From contig NZ_CP110921.1 of NCBI RefSeq assembly GCF_026247885.1, forward strand, positions 1,855,001-1,919,000: DNA of 64,000 bases, in the 5' to 3' direction. The notes below the pieces were generated by a model, which had not been told where the DNA came from, did not search any database, and saw only the letters and a list, made by a program, of their open reading frames with translations. Positions 38,796 to 46,953 of the stretch are shown piece after piece. The position numbers were made by a program, and so were the translations under genes. Position 1 is the stretch's first letter. Each line of letters begins with the position of its first letter. The DNA is from Methylococcus mesophilus. GTDB lineage: Bacteria; Pseudomonadota; Gammaproteobacteria; Methylococcales; Methylococcaceae.

Positions 38796-40220
38796 ATGCT
38801 CAAGATCTACAACAGCCTGACCCGGCAGAAAGAGGAATTCCGCCCCATCGAGCCCGGCCGCGTCCGCATGTACGTGTGCGGAATGACGGTGTATGACTAC
38901 TGCCATTTGGGCCATGCCCGGGTCATGGTGGTGTTCGACATGGTGGCGCGCTACCTGCGGCACTTGGGGCTGGACGTGACCTATGTCCGCAACGTCACCG
39001 ACATCGACGACAAGATCATCAAGCGAGCGGCGGAAAACGGGGAAGATATCGGCACGCTGACGGCCCGCTTCATCGAGGCGATGCATGAGGACGAGCGGAC
39101 GCTGGGCGTGCTACCGCCCGATCATGAGCCTCGCGCGACCGAGTCCATCGCGGACATCGTGGCGATGATCGGAACGCTGATCGAGCGCGGCCACGCCTAC
39201 GTCGGCAGCAACGGCGACGTGTTCTACGCGGTAGCGAGCTTCGGCGGCTACGGCCGGCTGTCGGGCAAGAACCTCGAAGAGTTGCAGGCGGGGGAACGGG
39301 TCGAAGTGGACGCAGCCAAGCGAGATCCGCTGGACTTCGTACTTTGGAAATCAGCCAAGCCGGGCGAGCCGTCCTGGGAATCCCCCTGGGGACCGGGCCG
39401 TCCCGGCTGGCACATTGAATGCTCGGCCATGTCGACCCGCTGCCTGGGCGCCCATTTCGACATCCACGGCGGCGGCATGGACCTGCAGTTCCCGCATCAC
39501 GAGAACGAGATCGCCCAATCGGAAGGCGCGACCGGCGAGCATTTCGTCAATTACTGGATGCACAACGGCTTCGTGCGCATCAACGAGGAGAAGATGTCCA
39601 AATCGCTGGGCAATTTCTTCACCGTGCGCGAGGTGCTGCCCCGCTACCGGCCGGAGGTCGTGCGCTTCTTCATCCTCAACAGCCATTACCGCAGCCCGCT
39701 GAACTATTCGGACGAAAACCTCGACGAGGCCGCCGCCGCGCTATCCCGCCTTTACACCGCGCTGCGCGGCCTGACTCCAGACCTCCCTCTTCCCCTGGGA
39801 GAGGGCCGGGGTGAGGGTTTCTCCTCCCGTTTCGCGGACGCCATGCACGACGACTTCAACACCCCCGAAGCCATCGCCGTGCTGTTCGACCTGGCGCGGG
39901 AGATCAACCGGCACAAGGCGGCGGAACCGGCCAAGGCCGCGGCGCTGGGCGCGACGTTGAAAACCCTGGGTGGTGTTCTCGGCTTGGCACAGGAAGACCC
40001 TGATGCGTGGCTAAAAGGTGATGTAACTGTTGAGGTACGAGGCCTTCCTCCCGTGCGCGCGTCCTTCGGAGAAGACCAAATTCAAATCTTGATACAGTTG
40101 CGCCTCGACGCCCGCAAAGCCAAGAACTGGGCCGAGTCCGACCGCATCCGCGACGAACTCAAGGCCCAGGGGGTGATCCTCGAGGATTCCGCCGGCGGCA
40201 CGACCTGGCGGCGTGAATAG
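38796..40220 (+). CDS. cysS: Cysteinyl-tRNA synthetase
   Basis: 474 aa. Class I synthetase charging tRNA-Cys. The zinc-ligand/HIGH region is in [20 protein letters not shown], further zinc ligands in WHIECSAMS and [12 protein letters not shown], and the KMSKS motif in [14 protein letters not shown]. An unusual in-frame insertion translated [12 protein letters not shown] interrupts the helical region after the catalytic domain (see the repeat entry). It follows gltX by one base. The C-terminal domain resumes normally after the insertion, so the enzyme is probably active. Confidence 0.96.
   Translation: MLKIYNSLTRQKEEFRPIEPGRVRMYVCGMTVYDYCHLGHARVMVVFDMVARYLRHLGLDVTYVRNVTDIDDKIIKRAAENGEDIGTLTARFIEAMHEDERTLGVLPPDHEPRATESIADIVAMIGTLIERGHAYVGSNGDVFYAVASFGGYGRLSGKNLEELQAGERVEVDAAKRDPLDFVLWKSAKPGEPSWESPWGPGRPGWHIECSAMSTRCLGAHFDIHGGGMDLQFPHHENEIAQSEGATGEHFVNYWMHNGFVRINEEKMSKSLGNFFTVREVLPRYRPEVVRFFILNSHYRSPLNYSDENLDEAAAALSRLYTALRGLTPDLPLPLGEGRGEGFSSRFADAMHDDFNTPEAIAVLFDLAREINRHKAAEPAKAAALGATLKTLGGVLGLAQEDPDAWLKGDVTVEVRGLPPVRASFGEDQIQILIQLRLDARKAKNWAESDRIRDELKAQGVILEDSAGGTTWRRE
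39781..39823 (+). repeat. In-frame palindromic repeat inside cysS
   Basis: A 43-bp GC-rich segment combines TCCCTCTTCCCCTGGGAGAG with GGCCGGGGTGAGGG. It contains the inverted pair CCTCTTCCCCTGGGAGAGG, and is the kind of dispersed 'CCCTCACCC...CCCTCTCCC' element found between genes in many proteobacteria. Here it is read in frame as [12 protein letters not shown] without disturbing downstream coding. Confidence 0.75.
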
Positions 40221-40229
40221 GACTGGCGC

Positions 40230-41090
40230 TCAGGCCATGGTCTTGGCCAGCGCGAAGATTTCCTCCGCGTCGAACACCTGATCGTTGCTCTCGAACAGCT
40301 TGGCAATGCACGCCCGGTGCAGCGCCAGCTTGAGGGTGCCGAATCCGATCGCTCCCCACACGATCTTGCCGTGCCGGTCCGCACCCCGGTCCATCATGTC
40401 GGCACCGCCCAAGCCTAAAGGCGGAGTGGCGTTGGCGTCGGCCAGCAGCTCCAGACGCGTGTTGTCGCTCCAATGACGCTCCTCCAACAGCTGCACCCCC
40501 GCCGCGCCGGTGGCGAACACGATCTGGGCGTCGGCGATCGCCGCGCCTCGGGCGTCGTCGTCGAAGGCTTCTACGGGCACCAGATCGACGCCGAAGCGAG
40601 TTTTCATCTCGGCGCAAGCGTGTTCGGCGCGGGCCAACTGCCGCGAGGTGATCACCACCTCCGAACAACCCTCCTTCGCCAGCATCACCGCCGCCCGCTG
40701 CCCCACCGGACCGGTGCCGGCCAGCACCACCGCCTTTTTGCCGGCCAGCGCCCCGCTCGAAGCCAGCTTGGCGACCCCGGCCGCCGCCGTGGTATTGCTG
40801 CCGTTGCTGTCCAGCATCACCGACACCCGGAAATCGGCGAAGAATTTTTTGCGCACCGCCCGCAACAAGTTCTGACCCGCCACCAGATCGCTGCCGCCCA
40901 CGTATATGGCGGTGTTCTTCTTGTCCTTCGGGGCGCGGGTGAAAATGGTGCCCTCCACCAGCGGACCGACGTTGTCCGGCGTCAGATGCCCGTGCGCGAT
41001 GACCTGATCGGCGCCACCGTCGTAGCCGACGACGGTATCGAATACGGAAGGATGCAGGTCGGTATCGAATTGAAACAGCAGTTTTTTCAT
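40230..41090 (-). CDS. mtdB: NAD(P)-dependent methylenetetrahydromethanopterin dehydrogenase
   Basis: 286 aa. Oxidises methylene-H4MPT to methenyl-H4MPT in the formaldehyde oxidation pathway of methylotrophs. The N-terminal FQFDTDLHPSVFDTVVGYD and the tetrahydromethanopterin-binding segment are typical; the Rossmann part has AVVLAGTGPVGQRAAVML, followed by the NAD(P)-specificity region (ITSRQLARAEH). It converges with cysS (10 bp apart) and is divergent from fchA. This is one of the strongest signs of a methylotrophic host. Confidence 0.94.
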   Translation of the reverse strand: MKKLLFQFDTDLHPSVFDTVVGYDGGADQVIAHGHLTPDNVGPLVEGTIFTRAPKDKKNTAIYVGGSDLVAGQNLLRAVRKKFFADFRVSVMLDSNGSNTTAAAGVAKLASSGALAGKKAVVLAGTGPVGQRAAVMLAKEGCSEVVITSRQLARAEHACAEMKTRFGVDLVPVEAFDDDARGAAIADAQIVFATGAAGVQLLEERHWSDNTRLELLADANATPPLGLGGADMMDRGADRHGKIVWGAIGFGTLKLALHRACIAKLFESNDQVFDAEEIFALAKTMA

Positions 41091-41207
41091 GGTCAGGGTT
41101 CGTGCTTGGGTTATTGTCCCGGCGATCGCTGGCGGCGATTTTACGCCAGCCGCAAGGCTTGCATATAATGGCCGGCTGTCATTTTCTCAAGATTTGAGTG
41201 CGGTGCC

Positions 41208-41831
41208 ATGATCAAAGACCAGCCCATCCAGCAGTTTCTCGACGAACTCGCCAGCAAGTCGGCGACGCCCGGTGGCGGCAGCGCGGCGGCTGTCATGGGG
41301 GCAATGGGCGCGGCGCTGGTCGGCATGGTGTGCAATCTGACCGTGGGCAAGAAAAACTACGAGGCCGTCGAAGCCGAAATGGCCGACGTCCTGGCGCGGG
41401 CGGACGCGTTGCGGGCGCAATCCATGGACATGATCCGGGCCGACGTCGAAGCATTCGACCGCGTCATGGCGGCTTACGCGCTGCCGCGCGAGACCGAGGA
41501 TGACAAGGCTGCACGCAGCGCCGCCATTCAGGAAGCGCTGAAAGCCGCGACCGAGGTGCCGCTGGCCTGTGCCCGGCTTTGCGTAGATATCATCGATCTG
41601 AGCCAAATCGCCGCCGAAAAGGGCAACCGCAATGTCGTCAGCGACGCCGGCGTTGCGGTCATGGCTGCTCATGCCGCCCTCAAGAGCGCGGCGCTGAACG
41701 TCTACGTGAATGCCAAGGGCCTGAAGGACGAGGCCTTCGCCCAGGATCGCGTGAACCGGCTCGAGGCCTTGCTGAAGGAGGGCGATGCCAAGGTCGACGC
41801 CATTTTCGCGGCGGTCAAGGCCAGTCTCTGA
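41208..41831 (+). CDS. fchA: Methenyltetrahydrofolate cyclohydrolase, cyclodeaminase family
   Basis: 207 aa. FTCD-C-like all-helical enzyme interconverting methenyl- and formyl-tetrahydrofolate. The hallmark loop SATPGGGSAAAVMGAMGAAL lies at the N-terminus, and DAGVAVMAAHAALKSAALNV is typical of the C-terminal helices. A small free-standing version of this length is the FchA used in methylotrophs. Its divergent pairing with mtdB suggests joint regulation of the H4MPT and H4F C1 branches from the 117-bp intergenic region (inference). Confidence 0.92.
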   Translation: MIKDQPIQQFLDELASKSATPGGGSAAAVMGAMGAALVGMVCNLTVGKKNYEAVEAEMADVLARADALRAQSMDMIRADVEAFDRVMAAYALPRETEDDKAARSAAIQEALKAATEVPLACARLCVDIIDLSQIAAEKGNRNVVSDAGVAVMAAHAALKSAALNVYVNAKGLKDEAFAQDRVNRLEALLKEGDAKVDAIFAAVKASL

Positions 41832-41913
41832 TATCCTGATTGACGGACGAGTTTTCGGATAATAAAATGCGCGTCTCTTTGGGCAGCGCGTTGAAAGGTT
41901 CGGCAGGCTCATC

Positions 41914-41990
41914 CGGGGTATAGCGCAGTCTGGTAGCGCGTCTGCTTTGGGAGCAGAATGTCGGGGGTTCGAATCCCTCTACCCCGACCA
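41914..41990 (+). tRNA. tRNA-Pro(TGG)
   Basis: 77 nt with CCA. Acceptor stem CGGGGTA/TACCCCG; anticodon loop TTTGGGA between TCTGC and GCAGA gives TGG. First of four tandem tRNAs. Confidence 0.96.
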
Positions 41991-41995
41991 ATCAA

Positions 41996-42072
41996 GCGCT
42001 TGTAGCTCAGCCGGATAGAGCATCGGCCTTCTAAGCCGAGGGTCGCAGGTTCGAGTCCTGCCAGGCGCGCCA
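41996..42072 (+). tRNA. tRNA-Arg(TCT)
   Basis: 77 nt with CCA. The acceptor stem GCGCTTG/CAGGCGC contains one G-T pair. The anticodon loop CTTCTAA within TCGGC/GCCGA gives TCT. Second of the array. Confidence 0.95.
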
Positions 42073-42080
42073 ATTTCAGT

Positions 42081-42157
42081 GGTGACCGTAGCTCAGTCGG
42101 TAGAGTCCCGGATTGTGATTCCGGTTGTCGTGGGTTCGAGCCCCATCGGTCACCCCA
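42081..42157 (+). tRNA. tRNA-His(GTG)
   Basis: 77 nt with CCA, including the extra 5' G (-1) opposite C73 that is the histidine identity element. Anticodon loop TTGTGAT within CCGGA/TCCGG gives GTG. Confidence 0.95.
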
Positions 42158-42169
42158 TCCCCGTTTTAC

Positions 42170-42245
42170 GGGCCATTAGCTCAGCTGGTAGAGCAGCGGA
42201 CTCTTAATCCGTTTGTCGTAGGTTCGATCCCTACATGGCCCACCA
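42170..42245 (+). tRNA. tRNA-Lys(CTT), prophage integration target
   Basis: 76 nt with CCA. Acceptor stem GGGCCAT/ATGGCCC; anticodon loop CTCTTAA gives CTT. Its last 50 bp are duplicated exactly at 56108-56157, so the prophage integrated in the 3' part and regenerated an intact gene. Confidence 0.97.
42196..42245 (+). repeat. attL: 50-bp direct repeat within tRNA-Lys
   Basis: Identical to 56108-56157. It covers the anticodon arm, variable loop, T arm, acceptor 3' strand and CCA of tRNA-Lys. Confidence 0.93.
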
Positions 42246-42252
42246 ATAAATC

Positions 42253-42286
42253 AAAGGGTTAAGCGATAGCTTAACCCTTTTTTGTT
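42253..42286. terminator. Terminator between tRNA-Lys and int
   Basis: A perfect 12-bp stem (AAAGGGTTAAGC / GCTTAACCCTTT) with a GATA loop is followed by a T-run on the plus strand and has As on the other side. It can end the tRNA array and also the int transcript, whose stop codon lies within the stem. Confidence 0.85.
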
Positions 42287-43308
42287 TCTGAGCGTAGCCG
42301 ATTCGTAACCACCCGACGCGGGCAGCCGGTCATGCTGGTGACATATTGCGCGAGGTGTTCACCGCTCAGATGGGCGTAGCGCTTCACCATTTCCACCGAC
42401 TCCCAGCCGCCCAGCTCCTGGAGCACGTGTAACGGTGTTCCCCGCTGTACGTGCCACGATGCCCAGGTATGGCGGAGATCATGCCAGCGGAAATTCTCGA
42501 TTCCGGCCCGTCCCAAGGCTTTCGTCCAAGCATGGTTATTCACCCGGCTGACAGACTGCCCACGATAGCTGAACACGTGGGTGTGATGCTTTCCGAGCTG
42601 GCGCCGGATGATTTCGACCGCGACGTCCGAAAGCGGTACGGCGATGGCCTTACGCGCCTTGGCCTGGTCCGGGTGAATCCAGGCGACCTTGCGGACAAGG
42701 TCGAGCTGGTTCCAGAGCAGGCCGGTGACGTTGGCCTGACGCAGACCCGTTTCCAGGCTGAAACGCACCATATCAGCAAGGTGCGCCGGCAGTTCGGCCA
42801 GGAGCCTTTCCGCTTCGTCTTTCGTCAGGAAGCGGATGCGCTGTTTCGGCTCGGGCAGCATCCGAACTTTCGGCATGGAATCCAACCAACCCCACTCGTG
42901 CACAGCCTTTCTCAGTATCGATCGGACAATGGCGAGATGCCGGTTAATGGTCGCATTTGAAGCGCCCTCCCCTTTCTTCGCCGATATAACCGCGTCGAGC
43001 TTGTACCGGTCGACCTCAGAGAGCATTACCCCTTCCAGATGGACATGAAGCCACCGCAGGCGGTTGATGTCGTCACGCCGGGAGGCTTTCTCTTCCGTGT
43101 CATCGAGCCACCGCAAAACCGCCTGTTGCCAGGAATACCCCGGTTTCACCCCGAGGCGGCTTTGTTCCCACAGTTCCGCCTTGAGCTTGTCGTGGAGTTC
43201 CTGGGCGCGTTTCCGGTCGGCAGTCCCAGTGCTTTCCTGTAGGCGTCGTCCGTTGACGTGGAGCTTGATCCACCAATGGGGACTATCTTTGCGTTTGTAA
43301 AGTGACAT
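42271..43308 (-). CDS. int: Tyrosine recombinase / phage integrase
   Basis: 345 aa. Site-specific recombinase predicted to integrate the phage genome at tRNA-Lys. An N-terminal arm-binding-like domain (YKRKDSPHWWIKLHVNGRR) and a core SAM-like domain precede the catalytic domain with Arg in ETGLRQANVTGLLW, the HxLRH box in FRWHDLRHTWASWH, the later His/Trp position in LGGWESVEMVKRY, and the tyrosine of that same segment as nucleophile. It lies directly beside attL, the usual position. Its 5' part overlaps the HTH gene. Confidence 0.94.
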   Translation of the reverse strand: MSLYKRKDSPHWWIKLHVNGRRLQESTGTADRKRAQELHDKLKAELWEQSRLGVKPGYSWQQAVLRWLDDTEEKASRRDDINRLRWLHVHLEGVMLSEVDRYKLDAVISAKKGEGASNATINRHLAIVRSILRKAVHEWGWLDSMPKVRMLPEPKQRIRFLTKDEAERLLAELPAHLADMVRFSLETGLRQANVTGLLWNQLDLVRKVAWIHPDQAKARKAIAVPLSDVAVEIIRRQLGKHHTHVFSYRGQSVSRVNNHAWTKALGRAGIENFRWHDLRHTWASWHVQRGTPLHVLQELGGWESVEMVKRYAHLSGEHLAQYVTSMTGCPRRVVTNRLRSETKKG

Positions 43309-43511
43309 GGGTTTTCCTCTTGCGTGCTGTCACCTTGCAACGCCCGCGAGGGGTATTGTCCGCGCAGCCAGGCGGCCAGATCAACGTCGAGGAACAGCCA
43401 GCGCTTGCCGACCTTGGCGGCGGGAATCTCGCCGGCTCGGGCCTTGTCCCGGAGGGTGACCGGGTGCAGCTGCAGGAACTCGGCGGCCTGCTGGAGGTTA
43501 AGGGTTTGCAT
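43146..43511 (-). CDS. HTH (excisionase/MerR-like) DNA-binding protein overlapping int
   Basis: 121 aa from the ATG at 43511 (MQTLNLQQAAEFL). Residues about 1-50 are a winged-helix excisionase-type domain (QQAAEFLQLHPVTLRDKARA, then KVGKRWLFLDVDLAAWL). The C-terminal 55 residues are read out of frame through the start of int (163-bp overlap) and look non-globular. It may control excision by acting as a directionality factor for the adjacent integrase. The N-terminal domain is convincing; the real C-terminus could be functionless overlap. Confidence 0.8.
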   Translation of the reverse strand: MQTLNLQQAAEFLQLHPVTLRDKARAGEIPAAKVGKRWLFLDVDLAAWLRGQYPSRALQGDSTQEENPCHFTNAKIVPIGGSSSTSTDDAYRKALGLPTGNAPRNSTTSSRRNCGNKAASG

Positions 43512-43543
43512 GGGACCGGATCGGTTCGGTTTTGTTTGAGCGG

Positions 43544-44833
43544 TCAAGCCGCCTTCCCGAGCGTTCGCCGCTTCCATAGCCCTTCGCGGATAAAGTCCTT
43601 CAAATCCTGCTCCACCTGGTCCTTGGCCTGGCCCCGGCGGGCGAGGTGTTCCAGCAGCTTGGGGTAGATCGACAGGCGCTTGATCTGGATCAGGATGTAA
43701 TCGGCATTCCTGCCCTCACGGGCATAGAGCGAAATGAGGTTGCCGAGCACGTTGCCGAAGTTGCGGGCGACCGCGGACACGTCCTCTTTTTTTTTACGCA
43801 CGATCTTGTAGCCGGAGGCCGGGACTTTGAATTCCGGATCGTCGCGCAGCAGCTGCCAAACGGGGTCGATGTAGGTGCCGTCCTTGGCGCGGTTGATGGT
43901 CAGGGCATAGCGCCACATGTCGGTGAGGTGCGGCACGACGTCCAGCCAGCGCTTGAGGGGTTTACCCATGCCTTCGCCGATTTCGTTCACCACCGAGTGA
44001 TGGAACCGGGCTTCGATCCGCCACACCGGTTGGCTGGGATCGAATTCGCCTTCGGTGAACTCGCCCCATTGCGCTTGCATGAAGTCCACCTTGTCGGCAT
44101 GGACGATCTGCTTGGACTTGTCGTAGAGGCAGAGCTGGAGCGATGCCGCCTTGCCGAAGGTGAGGCTTTCGGCGGCCTTATCGCCGTAGGTCACCGCCAC
44201 TTCCGACAGGCCGTGGAATTCGGCATCCGAGATCCCATCGAAGCGGCGGGTAATTCGTGCTCGGGTGATGAAACGGTTCTGGAACCCCGGATCGGGTGAC
44301 CACTGCTGGACGTCGACCGCCAGATGCACCGCCACACCCGAAGCCTCGTGCGCGCTCATGAGCTGGCAAGCGAAGCTGTCCAGGGTGGTTTGAATGGCGT
44401 TGGCGTTGGCTTCGGCCAGCAGCTGGGGCGACAGCTCGATTTTCAGATGATGGGCGGGCCGGCCTTCCAGCAAGTCCACTTCGGCCTGGTAGTAGCTGCC
44501 GATCAGCAAGATGATGCCGCGGGTGTTGTCCTGGAGGGCGTAGCGGTAACCGCAAGCCTTGCCCATCCTCCGGGCTGCCCAGGGGTGTTCGCCTTCCAGG
44601 AACCGGAACTCCCCGGAGCCTTCCGCGGCCTCTTTGATCTTCTGGTACAGCTCGGGCTTGAGCTGGCCGTGGTAGTTCTGCCGCACGGTGTCCACGAAGG
44701 TGCCGCAGATCAGGATATGGGACAGGTCCCAGGTGATGCGGGGGGTTTTGAAGATACGCCCTTTCGGGTCTTCTTCCGTGCCCTTGGACAGGCTGGAGTA
44801 CGAATAACGCTGGAACAGCTTCAGATCGGCCAT
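43544..44833 (-). CDS. Phage replication initiation protein (Rep, inovirus type)
   Basis: 429 aa. Predicted rolling-circle initiator. It matches the Rep_trans/replication-initiation-factor family by the pattern LQLCLYDKSKQI (YDK motif with nearby basic residues), TWDLSHILICGTFVD near the N-terminus and WRIEARFHHSV in the middle; a catalytic tyrosine cannot be assigned with certainty. It sits between the int/HTH pair and the GC-rich palindromic region, which is the likely origin it nicks. Confidence 0.82.
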   Translation of the reverse strand: MADLKLFQRYSYSSLSKGTEEDPKGRIFKTPRITWDLSHILICGTFVDTVRQNYHGQLKPELYQKIKEAAEGSGEFRFLEGEHPWAARRMGKACGYRYALQDNTRGIILLIGSYYQAEVDLLEGRPAHHLKIELSPQLLAEANANAIQTTLDSFACQLMSAHEASGVAVHLAVDVQQWSPDPGFQNRFITRARITRRFDGISDAEFHGLSEVAVTYGDKAAESLTFGKAASLQLCLYDKSKQIVHADKVDFMQAQWGEFTEGEFDPSQPVWRIEARFHHSVVNEIGEGMGKPLKRWLDVVPHLTDMWRYALTINRAKDGTYIDPVWQLLRDDPEFKVPASGYKIVRKKKEDVSAVARNFGNVLGNLISLYAREGRNADYILIQIKRLSIYPKLLEHLARRGQAKDQVEQDLKDFIREGLWKRRTLGKAA

Positions 44834-45110
44834 GGTCTTTTCTCCCTTCTCGTTGCTCTTGTTGCTCTGAACTTCTTCAATCCAAAAACCTTTAAACGCT
44901 CAAACTGTCTTTTGTGCTTCACTGTGCTCGAATGAGGCTTTGCATCCCCCTAGATCAGACGTGTTACAGGCACGTCTGACCGGCTGCGCCGCTGCGCGCC
45001 GTGGGCGCGCGCCCGCACGCGCCCGGCACGCAGCGTGCGCCGACCGGTGGAGCGCCCCGGCCGGGGCTCGGCAACCCGGTCGCAGCGCCCGCAGCGGCAC
45101 GGCCCGGCCC
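44834..45110. other. Candidate phage replication origin (non-coding, palindromic)
   Basis: No gene is seen in these 277 bases. They contain a perfect 9-bp hairpin (TCAGACGTG at 44955-44963, loop of 7, CACGTCTGA at 44971-44979), then a very GC-rich tract with GCACGC-A-GCGTGC and a 14-bp palindrome GCCCCGGCCGGGGC at 45054-45067. Located between rep and the structural genes, this is where inoviruses carry their intergenic origin and packaging hairpins. The assignment is inferred from structure and place. Confidence 0.6.
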
Positions 45111-45344
45111 TTAGCGGTAGCCGGCATCTTTCAGGCGCTGGGTCAGGTCGAAGTCGTCGGCTTTCTCGGGCTTTTCCTCATAGAGCAGGGTCTTGCCCAG
45201 GACGGCCGAATGCACCAGGCCGACCCCGCGCACCACGACCAGCACGCCGGCGATGGCGGTGCCGACATACATGACGGCCGAAGCCACCGAGTGAAAATCG
45301 ATATCGATGCTGGGAATCAGCGAGGAAAAATCGGGTGCAGCCAT
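45111..45344 (-). CDS. Small single-TM coat-like protein downstream of zot
   Basis: 77 aa. A central TM helix (VMYVGTAIAGVLVVVRGVGL) is preceded by an acidic/polar N-terminus and followed by a charged 30-residue tail. The pattern acidic N-terminus, TM with VxRG and basic residues, is that of inovirus major coat proteins, but the long acidic/basic tail (LLYEEKPEKADDFDLTQRL) is extra. It begins 8 bp after the zot stop. It may be a minor coat or assembly protein. Confidence 0.65.
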   Translation of the reverse strand: MAAPDFSSLIPSIDIDFHSVASAVMYVGTAIAGVLVVVRGVGLVHSAVLGKTLLYEEKPEKADDFDLTQRLKDAGYR

Positions 45345-45352
45345 AGATCACC

Positions 45353-46477
45353 TCATGGGCCAGGGTGGGCGGGGGGTTGGAAAGCGCTTTCGGCGATATG
45401 GAACGGAGTCTGCACCGGGGCCGGCCCCGACCAGCGGGCGACGATCTCGCCGTCCACCAGGCACTGCGGCTCGACCTCGAGATCGACACAGCGGCGGGCC
45501 GAAATCACCCGGAACTTCCTGCGCTTGTCCTGCAGGTACACCCGGCGCGACTCGCCCTCCCCGCTGAAGCCGACCAGGCGCCAGGCGTCCGACACCTTGG
45601 GCTCTGGGGTGGGGAGGGGGGTGGCTTCGGCCACCGGCGGCGACGTGGCCTGGGGAAGCGGTGAAGGCGTGGGCGTTGCCGCTACCGCCACCGGCTCCCC
45701 GGTGTACTCGGGCAGGACCTTCGGCTTCTCGGCCAGGGCGGCTTTCGGCTCGGGATGGAAGAAGCCCCAGACCCCGCGGATGGCCAGAACCCCGAACAGG
45801 ACGGCCGCCGGCACCCCGAACTTCAGCAGGTTGTTGCCCCAGATGGTGGCGCGTCCGTCCGGCTTCGATTCGATCCCCACCATATCGTCCAGGGCCTTGG
45901 TGTGGGACTTGTAGAGCCGGTAAACCTCCGGCTTGTAGCTGCCGAAGATTTGCCGGATCGCGGCTTTGACCGGGTAGCGCGGCCCCCGCTGCGGCCCGCC
46001 GTAGATATCCACCCGGTAACGCTTGTCCGCGCCGAGGGTATCGAGCTTGGTGGCGACGAAGGTCTTATCGACCAGGTTGCGGACATAACTGCACAGGTTG
46101 GTCAGGTCCTGCACGATCAGCACGATTTCCTGCGAATACTGATTCGCGCCGACCTTGTGGCGGTGCTCGGCAAAAAACGACTTGTGTTCTTCGGTGAGAT
46201 CGGCGGATTTGATGCCGGCGGGCCAAAACCGCCAGGCTTCGTCGATGACGATGACGGCGCCGCCCGGCAGACCGGCCCAGAACCCCGGCTGCTGGGCCTG
46301 GGCATTATCGAACACCCGGATTTCGACATCGGGCCAAACGATCTCCCATTCCTGCATGACCAAGGGAATGTTGGTCCAGATGGGGCGCAGCCGCTTCACC
46401 GACGGCAGAATGACGTTCTCGATCACGCCGTAACTCTTGCCGGCACCAGGCAGGCCCACATAGGCGAGGATGGACAT
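45353..46477 (-). CDS. zot: Zonular occludens toxin family protein (Zot, phage assembly ATPase pI)
   Basis: 374 aa. Inner-membrane assembly ATPase of filamentous phages. Walker A is in YVGLPGAGKSYG at the N-terminus, Walker B in AVIVIDEAWRFW, and the sensor-like segment is VLIVQDLTNL. A TM segment (LLKFGVPAAVLFGVLAIRGV) divides a cytoplasmic N-terminal ATPase domain from a periplasmic Pro-rich C-terminal part with two cysteines. This is the diagnostic inovirus gene. It follows the pVI-like gene. Confidence 0.95.
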   Translation of the reverse strand: MSILAYVGLPGAGKSYGVIENVILPSVKRLRPIWTNIPLVMQEWEIVWPDVEIRVFDNAQAQQPGFWAGLPGGAVIVIDEAWRFWPAGIKSADLTEEHKSFFAEHRHKVGANQYSQEIVLIVQDLTNLCSYVRNLVDKTFVATKLDTLGADKRYRVDIYGGPQRGPRYPVKAAIRQIFGSYKPEVYRLYKSHTKALDDMVGIESKPDGRATIWGNNLLKFGVPAAVLFGVLAIRGVWGFFHPEPKAALAEKPKVLPEYTGEPVAVAATPTPSPLPQATSPPVAEATPLPTPEPKVSDAWRLVGFSGEGESRRVYLQDKRRKFRVISARRCVDLEVEPQCLVDGEIVARWSGPAPVQTPFHIAESAFQPPAHPGP

Positions 46478-46560
46478 GGCTCAAGGCTTCCGGAAACGTC
46501 CGGCAAAGCCGGCATCGCTTTGGGTGGGATTGATCTGTCCTACCATGGCACCGGTCTCCC

Positions 46561-46953
46561 TCAGCCGATGAACGGCAAACGCCGGATCAGGAAGCGGACG
46601 CCGTAGGCGCAGCAGATCATGCCGAGTCCGTAGGCGGCCTGGAACGGCGCCAGGAAGAAGCCGACCCCCGAGGCCGCCACCGCCCCCATGAGGCCAGACA
46701 CCACCGTCGGCACCGCGATCAGCGCCGAACAGCAGCCGAGGAGGAAACTCCCGGCCAGGGCATCGCCGAGGATTTCCAGGAGGTGCGACCAGATCCACTT
46801 CGGCACGTATAGCAAGGCATCCCAGATCCACTGGACGAACTGGGCCATGTCCGGAAACAGCCCCTCGGCGTGGGCCTGGCCGGCATAAACCAGCGCCAGC
46901 ACCCACAGGCTAAGCGCTGAACAGAATGAAAACCGCGATGAGGGACCAGACAT
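46561..46953 (-). CDS. pVI-like minor coat protein (DUF2523)
   Basis: 130 aa. N-terminal signal-like segment (SALSLWVLALVYAGQAHAEG), then a DUF2523-type pattern with hydrophobic helices (LAGSFLLGCCSALIAVPTVV, AYGLGMICCAYGVRFLIRRL). It overlaps the 3' end of the pIII-like gene by 44 bp and precedes zot, the usual pIII-pVI-pI order. It likely joins the terminal cap of the virion and supports release from the membrane. Confidence 0.82.
   Translation of the reverse strand: MSGPSSRFSFCSALSLWVLALVYAGQAHAEGLFPDMAQFVQWIWDALLYVPKWIWSHLLEILGDALAGSFLLGCCSALIAVPTVVSGLMGAVAASGVGFFLAPFQAAYGLGMICCAYGVRFLIRRLPFIG

Noticed and set aside
44940-45110. CRISPR-like or tandem repeat array in the GC-rich tract
   Set aside because: The palindromes differ in sequence and spacing; there is no repeat-spacer pattern. 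No CRISPR array was seen anywhere in the window.
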